Shown here: positions 15,944 to 22,577 of the stretch, piece after piece
How positions within the stretch are numbered: position 1 is the first letter of the stretch
Layout: each line of letters starts with the position of its first letter
From: an uncultured Anaerolineales bacterium
Lineage (GTDB): Bacteria > Chloroflexota > Anaerolineae > Anaerolineales > UBA6663
Assembly: GCA_937952305.1 (NCBI GenBank)
Contig: CALFZO010000012.1
Location: 1-31,146 of the forward strand
DNA length: 31,146 nucleotides
Direction: 5' to 3'
Translations under genes and position numbers: made by a program
The notes under the pieces: model-generated
Database searches by the model: none
What the model was told of the DNA's origin: nothing
What the model saw: the letters and a program-made list of their open reading frames with translations, nothing else

Positions 15944-16807
15944 CTAGACCCCGGGCTGCCAGGGCATTTCCGCGCGCATCTGTTCGAGTTCGCGCGTTCC
16001 CAGGCGCAGCAGCCGCAGCGCTTCTGGGTGCACTTGCGGCGCGCCGAGCTGTCCCCACATGCCGGAGGTCCGGGGCGGCAGGGCATCAGCGACGTTGACG
16101 ACCGCGGCCAGCTCAGGCTGAGTGCGGGCCAGCGACGGCCAGTGATGACATCGGATCGCCTCGATCAGGGCGATCGGGAACTGCCACTTGGTGGCCATCA
16201 GGCCGCCGACGGCGCCGTGGTCCAGACCGAAGATCTGCTCTTCCGCCTGCCACAGCTGCAGCTTCTGCGCCCGCATCACTTCCGCCAGCAGCGCGAAACC
16301 GCCGCGCACGTACTGGTCCAACACCAGCTTGCCGATGTCATGCAGCAAGCCGGCGACATAAGCTTCTTCTAGATTAGCGTAACGTACCGCCCCGGCCACA
16401 AACCGCGCCAGGCTGGCCGTCTCCACCGCGTGGTTCCACAATTCGTGCCCAGACAAGCCGTAGCCGCTTAGGCGCTGGGTCAGCAAGGTGCTGGTGGCCG
16501 CCGCCATCACCAGAGCCTTGATGCGGGCAAAGCCCAGGCGCACGACGGCGTCTTGCACCGAGCCGGTGCGATTCACACCGGCAAAGGAGGCCGCATTAGA
16601 CAGGCGCAGGACATCCGCGGCCAGCGCCTGATCCAGCTTGAGCAGGTGGGCGATGTGCTCCGCGCTCACCATGGGGTCGTCCATGGCCTGCACAATGCGG
16701 GCGACGCTGACCGGCAAGGGGCGCACCCGCTCGACCGCCTCCAGAATGCCTTGCACGCGCTTCTGAGGCGGAGCGGCCGGCGTGGTCGAAAACAACTTCC
16801 AGGGCAT
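15944..16807 (-). CDS. HDOD-domain signalling protein
   Basis: The 287-residue protein has an HDOD domain at about 20-225: RPLPVSVARIVQAMDDP, LDQALAADVLRLSNAASF, VQDAVVRLGFARIKALVMA, and LLHDIGKLVLDQY with the H-D pair retained. HDOD proteins are regulatory output modules, often tied to motility and c-di-GMP or chemosensory signalling, usually without a shown enzymatic activity. It lies 26 bases after fliQ within the fli operon and is coupled to the pseudo-receiver that follows, so the two probably act together. GAGGTCC precedes the ATG. Confidence 0.9.
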   Translation of the reverse strand: MPWKLFSTTPAAPPQKRVQGILEAVERVRPLPVSVARIVQAMDDPMVSAEHIAHLLKLDQALAADVLRLSNAASFAGVNRTGSVQDAVVRLGFARIKALVMAAATSTLLTQRLSGYGLSGHELWNHAVETASLARFVAGAVRYANLEEAYVAGLLHDIGKLVLDQYVRGGFALLAEVMRAQKLQLWQAEEQIFGLDHGAVGGLMATKWQFPIALIEAIRCHHWPSLARTQPELAAVVNVADALPPRTSGMWGQLGAPQVHPEALRLLRLGTRELEQMRAEMPWQPGV

Positions 16808-16833
16808 GACGGTCGGACCTCAAGACGAACCGA

Positions 16834-17103
16834 TCAACGCGGCAAAGTGGGCAGGCTCCCGAACAGGTTGGCCGTGAACGCCAGCATCTGCTGGGCCATC
16901 CACGAACCGAGCACCGCCAACACCAGGCTGATCCCGATCAGCTTGGGGATGAAGGTCAGAGTGACTTCGTTGATCTGGGTGGCGGCCTGAAACAGGCTGA
17001 CGAGGCCGCCGATGACCAAGCTGACCAGCAGGATCGGCGCCACCATGACCAGGGTCACCATCAGCGCGTTCTGGGCAAAGCTCAGGATGTAGGCTTCGGT
17101 CAT
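16834..17103 (-). CDS. fliQ: Flagellar export gate protein FliQ
   Basis: The 89-residue protein has two hydrophobic segments (about 13-37 and 50-75) and the FliQ signature LVIGGLVSLFQAATQINEVTLTFIPKLIG. FliQ forms four copies of the export gate core around FliP and FliR. Length matches the family. It is 15 bases downstream of fliP. Confidence 0.97.
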   Translation of the reverse strand: MTEAYILSFAQNALMVTLVMVAPILLVSLVIGGLVSLFQAATQINEVTLTFIPKLIGISLVLAVLGSWMAQQMLAFTANLFGSLPTLPR

Positions 17104-17118
17104 CGTCCGCTCCCGGGC

Positions 17119-17892
17119 TCAGCGGAAGCTGAGCACCAGCGACTGGGCAATCAGATACCAGCCGTCCACCATGACAAACAGCAGAATCTTGAAGGGCAAC
17201 GACACCAGGGACGGCGGCAGCATCATCATGCCCATGGCAAGCAACACACTCGAAACGACCATCTCGATAATCAGAAAAGGCACGTAAACCATGAAACCCA
17301 TCATGAAGGCCGTGCGAAGTTCGCTGATCACAAAGGCCGGCAGCAGCGAAGTCGTCGGGATGTCTTCCAGGGTTTCCGGCCGCGGCTCCCCGCTCAACTC
17401 CAGGAACAAAGACAGGTCTTTTTCGCGGGTCTGGCGGAACATGAAGTCCCGGATCGGCGCCGCCGCCCGGTCGAAGGCCGTGGCCTGATCGATGCGGCTG
17501 TCCAGGTAAGGCTGGAGCGCCTCCTGGTCGACGCGGTTGTAGACCGGGGCCATCACAAAGAACGTCAGCAGCAGGGCCAGGCCGACGATGACCTGGTTGG
17601 GAGGCGCCGTGGGCGTGCCGATGGCGTTGCGCAGGAGCGAGAGCACGATCACGATCCGGGTAAACGAGGTCGCCAGGATCAGGATCGTCGGCGCCAGCGT
17701 CAGCACCGTCAGCAGGACGAGCAGCTGCACACCCGAGCTGACCTGCTCCGGTTCGGCGGCGCCTTCCACGGTCAGCGTGACGCCGGGTGCGGACAACGCC
17801 GGTGAGCCGGCGCAACCTGCCAGAGCCAGGGCTGCCAGCGCCGCCAGCAGGAGCAGGCCGATCCGGCGCGCTGCCGGCGTCCGGGGCATCAT
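17119..17892 (-). CDS. fliP: Flagellar export gate protein FliP, with a lipobox-like signal
   Basis: The 257-residue protein has the FliP signature: LTLAPTILILATSFTRIVIVLSLLRNAIGTPTAPPNQV, FFVMAPVYNRV, and PAFVISELRTAFMMGFMVYVPFLIIEMVVSSVL. FliP is the pentameric core of the export gate. The start is ATG 17892 in an ATGATGA junction that overlaps the fliO stop by 4 bases; the frame stays open for another ~620 bases upstream, but that part only shadows fliO. FliP is normally made with a cleaved signal peptide. Here the N-terminal segment (residues ~10-27) ends in LAGC (C27), a signal-peptidase-II type lipobox, which is unusual. Confidence 0.97.
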   Translation of the reverse strand: MMPRTPAARRIGLLLLAALAALALAGCAGSPALSAPGVTLTVEGAAEPEQVSSGVQLLVLLTVLTLAPTILILATSFTRIVIVLSLLRNAIGTPTAPPNQVIVGLALLLTFFVMAPVYNRVDQEALQPYLDSRIDQATAFDRAAAPIRDFMFRQTREKDLSLFLELSGEPRPETLEDIPTTSLLPAFVISELRTAFMMGFMVYVPFLIIEMVVSSVLLAMGMMMLPPSLVSLPFKILLFVMVDGWYLIAQSLVLSFR

Positions 17893-18455
17893 CGCTCCAC
17901 CTCGGCCAGGACCGGGTTCGGCGTCTGCAGGGCGCGGGCCAGGGCCGGCGCAAAGGTTCCGACGGGCGCCGCCTGCGGCGCGGCCGCCGTCTCGGGCGTC
18001 GGTTCGACTTCCGCCAGAACCGTGACGCTCTGGTCCGTGGCGCCGATCAGAAAGACCTGGCTGCCGGCCCGCACAAGGTGCAGCGCCTGGCGCGGTGACA
18101 GGCGCGTGGTCTCCAAGACCGCCACCTGCTTCAGGCGGGCCGCCAACGGGCCGCCCTGCCAGCGGCGCAACAGGTACAGGCTGGCATAGATCAGGACGAT
18201 CACCAGCCCCAACTTCAGGATGACGCCGACCAAAGCTCCTCCGGAGCCGAGCGGATCGGCCGGCGCTCCCAACGCGGTTGCGGCCGAGGCGGCCCCAGCG
18301 CCGCGCGCCCCTGCCCAAGCTTCCAGACCGAGCCAGCCCAGCAGCGCGGCCCCGGCCAGGGCCAGACCCAGCCCTTGCGGCCGAGCCAGCATCCGGTGAA
18401 CCGACGCGGACAGGCTGGGCCAGACGCGCTGAATAAAGGCCAACATGCTGGTCAT
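17889..18455 (-). CDS. fliO: Flagellar export gate assembly protein FliO
   Basis: The 188-residue protein has a first hydrophobic segment at about 28-45 and a main membrane segment at about 74-95 (LVGVILKLGLVIVLIYASLYLLRR). The small FliO cytoplasmic domain follows (LKQVAVLETTRLSPRQALHLVRAGSQVFLIGATDQSVTVLAEV) and then a low-complexity tail. FliO is a scaffold for the FliP ring. The start is ATG 18455, in an ATGA overlap with fliN; an in-frame ATG at 18446 is an alternative. Its stop overlaps the start of fliP. Confidence 0.92.
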   Translation of the reverse strand: MTSMLAFIQRVWPSLSASVHRMLARPQGLGLALAGAALLGWLGLEAWAGARGAGAASAATALGAPADPLGSGGALVGVILKLGLVIVLIYASLYLLRRWQGGPLAARLKQVAVLETTRLSPRQALHLVRAGSQVFLIGATDQSVTVLAEVEPTPETAAAPQAAPVGTFAPALARALQTPNPVLAEVER

Positions 18456-18829
18456 TCCGTCCCGCGGCGGTTGGCGGCCACGATCTCGGTGATGCGGATG
18501 CCGAATTTGTCATCCACCACGACGACCTCGCCGCGGGCCATCAGGCGGTCGTTGACGAGCACATCCACGGCCTCGCCGGCCATGCGGTCCAGTTCGACCA
18601 CGGAGCCGGCCTGCAGTTCTAGAACCTGGCGCACCGACATGCGCGTCCGGCCCAGTTCCACAGTCACGCGCAGCGGCACATCCATCAGCAAGTCGATGCT
18701 GGCCGCCTCCGAGGACGAGGCGGCGGGGGTCGCCATGGGCTCAAATCGAGCCGAGCGCACGGATACCGGCGGCGCTTCAGCCTCGCCCGCGGAGAAACCC
18801 ATTGCAGCGGTCGGAGTGTCGGTCATCAT
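18452..18829 (-). CDS. fliN: Flagellar motor switch protein FliN
   Basis: The 125-residue protein has a polar Ala/Ser-rich N-terminus and a SpoA domain at about 55-120: LLMDVPLRVTVELGRTRMSVRQVLELQAGSVVELDRMAGEAVDVLVNDRLMARGEVVVVDDKFGIRI. FliN builds the lower C-ring. It is the short form without the CheC-like phosphatase domain of FliY. I chose ATG 18829, with GAGG 8 bases before it; the frame runs on to a TTG at 18868 with no ribosome site. A 108-base gap separates it from fliM, the longest inside this operon. Confidence 0.95.
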   Translation of the reverse strand: MMTDTPTAAMGFSAGEAEAPPVSVRSARFEPMATPAASSSEAASIDLLMDVPLRVTVELGRTRMSVRQVLELQAGSVVELDRMAGEAVDVLVNDRLMARGEVVVVDDKFGIRITEIVAANRRGTE

Positions 18830-18863
18830 AGAGATCGCCTCAATCGTCAGTCGTTGCTCAGCG

Positions 18864-18878
18864 TCCAATTGAATTGGA
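18864..18878. repeat. AT-rich perfect inverted repeat between fliM and fliN
   Basis: The arms TCCAATT (18864-18870) and AATTGGA (18872-18878) flank a single central base. It is conspicuous in this high-GC operon and lies about 35 bases upstream of the fliN start. A second small hairpin (GGACA at 18900-18904, TGTCC at 18910-18914) is in the same 108-base gap. Either could be an operator or an RNA structure; no promoter hexamers were found beside them. Confidence 0.45.
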
Positions 18879-18937
18879 GGGATCGGCGCCGCTTGGGCCG
18901 GACAATCCCTGTCCAGCGCTGGCCGGTAGGCGAGGCC

Positions 18938-19966
18938 TTAGTCGGCGCCGGCCACCAACCACGGGGCCTGGATCTGGACCGCCAGCCGCTTGCCGACGGT
19001 GCCGACGCGCCCGCGAAATTGCTCGCGCTCATCCACGCACACGGTCAGGTCGTCGCGCACCAGCGTATCCAGGCGGATCACGTCGCCCGGGTTCAGCCCC
19101 AGCAGTTCATTCACCGTCAGGTCCGCCCCGCCCAACACCACGCGCACCATCACCGGCAGCTGCTGGACGCCGCGGAGATTGCGTTCGCGCACGGCCTCGT
19201 CCGGCTGGCGCGCCTCGCGGCCGCTGATCCAGACATGCGGGTTGAGCACATTCGCCACCGGCTTGAGCGTAGAAAACGGGATGTACAGGTTCATAGTGCC
19301 GGTCGTGCCTTGGATGGTGATCTCGAAAGTGATCAGCACCACGCGGGCGTTGCCGAGCATCATCTGGACCCAGTGATGGTTGACCGTGCTGTCTTCCAGC
19401 TGCGGCTCCAGCGCCACCACCTTGCTCCAAGCGCCTTTGAAGTCGCCGAGCATATATTCCACGGTCCCTTTGATGAGTGACTGACCGATGTCGGTCAGCG
19501 TGCGGGCTTTGTTGTCGCCCGGACCGGACCCTCCGAGCAGGCGTTCCAGGATCACGCCCATCAGCTCGGAGCTGATCACCAGCACCATCCGGCCCGGCAG
19601 CGGCTCAAGCGCCATCACATGGAACAACGTGCCCGGCGGCAGGTCTTTCAGGAAGTCGTCCGAGCGCCCCTGCTCGATATGGACCATCCGCGGCCGGAAC
19701 TCGGTGCGCAGATACGGCGGCAACGACGTCGTCAGGCGCTCGGCCAGGTTCTCGTGGATCAGTTCGATCGCGCGCATCTGATCCTTGGAAAACCGCTCCG
19801 GCGACCAGAAGTTATACGGGCGCACCTGGCGCTCGCCGCTTTTCTCCTTCGGCGCATTCCCGCCCGGCTTCATCAGCTCGGCCAGGTTCACGCTCTGTTC
19901 GCTGTGCGGTTGCTCCGCCTCCAGCGATCCCGCGAGCAAGGCGTCGATTTCGGCCTGGGTCAACAT
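18938..19966 (-). CDS. fliM: Flagellar motor switch protein FliM
   Basis: The 342-residue protein starts with the CheY-P binding motif LTQAEIDALLAG (residues 2-13). The middle domain follows (VRPYNFWSPERFSKDQMRAIELIHENLAERLTTSL, about 47-230), and then a C-terminal SpoA domain (VRVVLGGADLTVNELLGLNPGDVIRLDTLV, about 272-335). FliM links chemotactic CheY-P to the rotor. The intact CheY-binding motif implies a CheY elsewhere in the genome or among the receivers here. It follows fliL by 27 bases; the ribosome site is weak. Confidence 0.97.
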   Translation of the reverse strand: MLTQAEIDALLAGSLEAEQPHSEQSVNLAELMKPGGNAPKEKSGERQVRPYNFWSPERFSKDQMRAIELIHENLAERLTTSLPPYLRTEFRPRMVHIEQGRSDDFLKDLPPGTLFHVMALEPLPGRMVLVISSELMGVILERLLGGSGPGDNKARTLTDIGQSLIKGTVEYMLGDFKGAWSKVVALEPQLEDSTVNHHWVQMMLGNARVVLITFEITIQGTTGTMNLYIPFSTLKPVANVLNPHVWISGREARQPDEAVRERNLRGVQQLPVMVRVVLGGADLTVNELLGLNPGDVIRLDTLVRDDLTVCVDEREQFRGRVGTVGKRLAVQIQAPWLVAGAD

Positions 19967-19993
19967 GGCTGCTTCGTCCGGTTGCGTGCGGCG

Positions 19994-20638
19994 CTACTGA
20001 ACGACGAACTCCGTGAAGTACACCGAGATCACGCCCAGGTCGGGCATGCGCTCGTTGAGCTGGACCATGATCTCCTGCCGCAGGGCTTCCTTGCCTTCGA
20101 CCGTGTAGATTTCCTCAAAGGTCTGGCCGGACAGCATCGTGGTCAGGATGTCGTTGATGATCGGCAGACGCTTGTTCATCTCTTCGTTGAAGGCCGTCAT
20201 CACCGGGTCCTCGGTGGTGGTTTCGCTAGAGCTGCCGTGGCTGCTCGCCGCCGCTTCGGTAGTGGTTTCGGTGGTCGTCTCCGGCGGCGCCACTTCGATG
20301 GTGATCGAGGCCTTGAGGTACCGGCGCCCGCCCGGGTCGGCCAGGTTGACGATCTTGGTGCCGGTCTCCACCATCACGCCCTGGCCGGGCTTGTAGATCT
20401 TGATAATCTCGGGCCCTTCGTCAGTGGCGGCGGCCTCGGTGGTCGTGTGCGCTTCGCTGGCGGTCGTCGCCGCGTACACCGGCACATCGCCGGCGTAGGA
20501 CAGGTAGAACGGCTTCGGCAGGTCGTCCGGCGCGAACATGATGTAGCCCATCAGGGCGTTCATGCCAAAGACGGTCGCCAGCGCCAAGCCCTGGGCCACT
20601 TGTCCGACAATCTTGAGAATAGGCAGGATGCGTTTCAT
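19994..20638 (-). CDS. fliL: FliL with Thr/Glu/Ser-rich insertions
   Basis: The 214-residue protein has an N-terminal membrane anchor (about 11-36), then the periplasmic FliL domain: YLKASITIEVAPP, then FNEEMNKRLPIINDILTTMLSGQTFEEIYTVEGKEALRQEIMVQLNERM and ISVYFTEFVVQ at the end. FliL rings surround the stator and raise torque. It is longer than the usual 140-170 residues because of two low-complexity stretches, about 56-75 and 117-144, rich in T, E, A and S with repeated TTTE. The second lies inside the conserved domain. It overlaps motB by 4 bases (ATGA). Confidence 0.93.
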   Translation of the reverse strand: MKRILPILKIVGQVAQGLALATVFGMNALMGYIMFAPDDLPKPFYLSYAGDVPVYAATTASEAHTTTEAAATDEGPEIIKIYKPGQGVMVETGTKIVNLADPGGRRYLKASITIEVAPPETTTETTTEAAASSHGSSSETTTEDPVMTAFNEEMNKRLPIINDILTTMLSGQTFEEIYTVEGKEALRQEIMVQLNERMPDLGVISVYFTEFVVQ

Positions 20639-21426
20639 GGCTGGCTTGAGCCTCCGCTCGTCGTCGCCGTGGACCCCTCCAGCAACAGCGACTGTTGGCC
20701 AAACAGGAAGTTCTGCTGTTCAACGACATACACGACCGCGATTTCGGCGCGCCGGTTAAGGGCGCGGTGCTCGGGGGTGTCGTTGGGGAACAGCGCGTGG
20801 TACTCGCCGCGCCCGGACGCCGACAGGCGCTCCGGTGCGATCCCGCGCACGATCAGGTAACGGACAATGGCGGCGCTGCGCGCGGCCGACAGTTCCCAGT
20901 TGGTGGGGTAGCGCGGGTCCGACGAGGGCGTGTCGTCCGTGTAGGCCGTGACCCGCACATCGTTGTCGATCTTGCCCAGCATTTCGGCGATCTTGTCCAG
21001 AAGCGGGTAGGCTTCCGGCAGCAGCTCGGCCTGGCCGGACTGGAACAGCAGCTCCTCGCTCAGCGACAGAAGCACGCCTTCAATGTTGTTCTGGACGCTG
21101 ACCCCATTAGCCAGATTATTGTCGTTAAGGAGCTGGGTCAGGTCGGAAGCCACATCCAGGGTGTCGGTGGTGCGCTGCGGAAAACCTTCCACATCCACCG
21201 GCGCCGGCTCAGTGTCGCTGTCGCCGCCCGAGGCTCCGTTGATGCCGGGGTCCACAATCAGGGCCTCGCCGCCACTGAAAGCGCGGCGCAGGCTCTCAGC
21301 CAGCGCCTTGTAGCGCTGCACGTCGGTCTGGCCCATCGAGTAGAGCACGACGAACAGAACCATCAGCAGCGTGATGAAGTCCGCATAGCTCACCAGCCAA
21401 CGATCGCCGCCGCCGCCGTGGCTCAT
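20635..21426 (-). CDS. motB: Flagellar stator protein MotB
   Basis: The 263-residue protein has one N-terminal membrane helix (SYADFITLLMVLFVVLYSM), in which D16 is the ion-channel aspartate. A plug and linker region follows, then an OmpA-like peptidoglycan-binding domain at about 130-240 (VRVTAYTDDTP, NWELSAARSAAIVRYLIVRGI, LNRRAEIAVVY). With MotA it forms the stator; ion type cannot be told from this sequence alone. It overlaps motA and fliL by 4 bases each. Confidence 0.96.
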   Translation of the reverse strand: MSHGGGGDRWLVSYADFITLLMVLFVVLYSMGQTDVQRYKALAESLRRAFSGGEALIVDPGINGASGGDSDTEPAPVDVEGFPQRTTDTLDVASDLTQLLNDNNLANGVSVQNNIEGVLLSLSEELLFQSGQAELLPEAYPLLDKIAEMLGKIDNDVRVTAYTDDTPSSDPRYPTNWELSAARSAAIVRYLIVRGIAPERLSASGRGEYHALFPNDTPEHRALNRRAEIAVVYVVEQQNFLFGQQSLLLEGSTATTSGGSSQP

Positions 21427-22238
21427 GCTTCCGCCCCGGCCGTCTTCTTGCCAGCCGCCGCCGCCTCGCCGCCAGCCGCGGCCTTGCGCGCCTTGGGCGG
21501 CAGGAAGCCGCTCAGCTTCTCTTTCAGGATGCGCGGATTCTCGCCGGCCTGCAGCGCCAGGATGCCCTCAATCAGCATATGCTTGAAGGCCGCCTCTTCG
21601 TGGCTGTTGTGCTGCAGCTTGCCGGCCAGCGGCAGCCAGAAGATGTTGGCGGTCAGAATGCCCCACAGCGTCGCCAGGAAGGCGCCGGCGATGGATTTGC
21701 CCAGGCTGCTGGGGTCGCTCAGGTTCTTGAGCACGGTGATCAGGCCCATGACGGTGCCGATGATGCCCATCGTCGGCGCAAAGCCGCCCATCGAGTTGAG
21801 CAGGCCGATGCCGGCGGAGTGGCGCTCCTTCATGTGCTCGACGTCGATCTCCAGAATGGCGCGCACTTGGGCCGGGTCCACGCCGTCGACGACCAGCATC
21901 AGGCCGCGCCGCAGGAATGGCTCATGCACCTTTTTGCTGTCCTCTTCCAGCGAGAGCAGGCCTTCACGCCGGGCCTTATCGGCCATCTTCACCAGGGTGT
22001 CGATGGCGCCAGCGGCGTCTTCTTTGTGGCCCTTGATCGTACCCAGGAGCAGCTGCGGCAGGCTCAAGACCGTCTTCAAAGGGACGGTGATCGCCGCGGC
22101 CGCCACGGCGCCGCCGATCGTCAGGATCAGGGCCGAAGGGTGGGCGAACAGCTCGGCCGGCGAACCGCCGTCCAAGATCATCACCACTACCACCACGACC
22201 AGGCCAAGGGCCAATCCGATGATTGTGCTCAGGTCCAT
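21423..22238 (-). CDS. motA: Flagellar stator protein MotA
   Basis: The 271-residue protein has four membrane segments (about 4-20, 32-50, 150-170, 185-205) and a large cytoplasmic loop with MotA motifs LRRGLMLVVDGVDPAQVRAILE, MGGFAPTMGIIGTVMGLITVL, and SIAGAFLATLWGILTANIFWLPLAGKL. It is the torque-generating stator subunit partnered with MotB. The last ~25 residues are an Ala/Gly/Lys-rich tail. Its start shares one base with the stop of flbD (TGATG). Confidence 0.96.
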   Translation of the reverse strand: MDLSTIIGLALGLVVVVVVMILDGGSPAELFAHPSALILTIGGAVAAAAITVPLKTVLSLPQLLLGTIKGHKEDAAGAIDTLVKMADKARREGLLSLEEDSKKVHEPFLRRGLMLVVDGVDPAQVRAILEIDVEHMKERHSAGIGLLNSMGGFAPTMGIIGTVMGLITVLKNLSDPSSLGKSIAGAFLATLWGILTANIFWLPLAGKLQHNSHEEAAFKHMLIEGILALQAGENPRILKEKLSGFLPPKARKAAAGGEAAAAGKKTAGAEA

Positions 22239-22450
22239 CAGGCACTTTCTCCATGCGCGCCGAGGCGGTCGGCGTAGATCTGGCGCCGGTAGGCGATGAT
22301 GGCCTGCACCACCACCGCCGGCGTCTCCCGCACGACCAGCTTCTCGCCGTCGGTCAGCGTGATCACCGTATCCGGCCGGGCTTCGATGAACTTGATCATC
22401 TCAGCGCTGACATAGAATTGGGAGCCGTTCAACCGCGTGACGGGGACCAC
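22238..22450 (-). CDS. flbD: FlbD/SwrD-family flagellar protein
   Basis: The 70-residue protein matches the small FlbD family: VTRLNGSQFYVSAEMIKFIEARPDTVITLTDGEKLVVRETPAVVVQAIIAYRR. In Bacillus the homologue SwrD raises motor torque, and it is commonly the gene before motA, as here. This is not the unrelated sigma-54 activator also called FlbD. The start is GTG at 22450, with GGAAGG 6 bases before it. It is the first gene of its operon, about 54 bases after the predicted transcription start of promoter element B. Confidence 0.92.
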   Translation of the reverse strand: MVPVTRLNGSQFYVSAEMIKFIEARPDTVITLTDGEKLVVRETPAVVVQAIIAYRRQIYADRLGAHGESA

Positions 22451-22510
22451 AGGCTACCTTCCACTGAGTGAAAGCCGGCGCCCAGGCACAGGCCTCCGGC
22501 TCTCGGTCCC

Positions 22511-22577
22511 AATCTAGCACGCCCGTTAACGGGCTGTCAGTAAAGCGATTGTGAAAGGGGAATAAACCGGGGCTAAA
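22511..22577 (-). promoter_or_regulatory. Promoter of flbD-mot-fli operon with four 11-bp direct repeats (element B)
   Basis: On the plus strand four contiguous 11-bp units (22534-22544, 22545-22555, 22556-22566, 22567-22577) end in TAAA, TGAA, TAAA and TAAA (at 22541, 22552, 22563, 22574), in the same order and phase as element A. The gene-proximal unit is identical to that of A over all 11 bases. It again gives a CTGACA -35 (complement of 22535-22540). After 18 bases a -10-like TAGATT follows (complement of 22511-22516). The farthest unit overlaps the stop codon of the upstream kinase gene. The remaining leader to flbD (22451-22510) shows only a weak hairpin. Confidence 0.72.
22521..22534. 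repeat. 14-bp perfect palindrome in the promoter spacer of element B
   Basis: GCCCGTTAACGGGC is a perfect two-fold palindrome lying between the proposed -35 and -10 of the flbD promoter. A dimeric protein bound here would block RNA polymerase, so it may be a repressor operator. The core CGTTAACG recurs at 30261-30268 in the divergent intergenic region in front of the signalling operon. Confidence 0.5.

Noticed and set aside
17893..18513. N-terminal extension of fliP to a 464-residue protein
   Set aside because: The extension reads fliO in another frame and looks random (Arg/Gly-rich). FliP begins at ATG 17892 with an ATGA junction and a signal segment.
18830..18868. TTG start for fliN at 18868
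   Set aside because: There is no ribosome site before it, and the added 13 residues are not part of the family; ATG 18829 has GAGG at good spacing.
20695..22299. 534-codon plus-strand open frame across motB, motA and flbD
   Set aside because: It is low-complexity (Arg/Ser/Pro-rich) and shadows three well-recognised genes.
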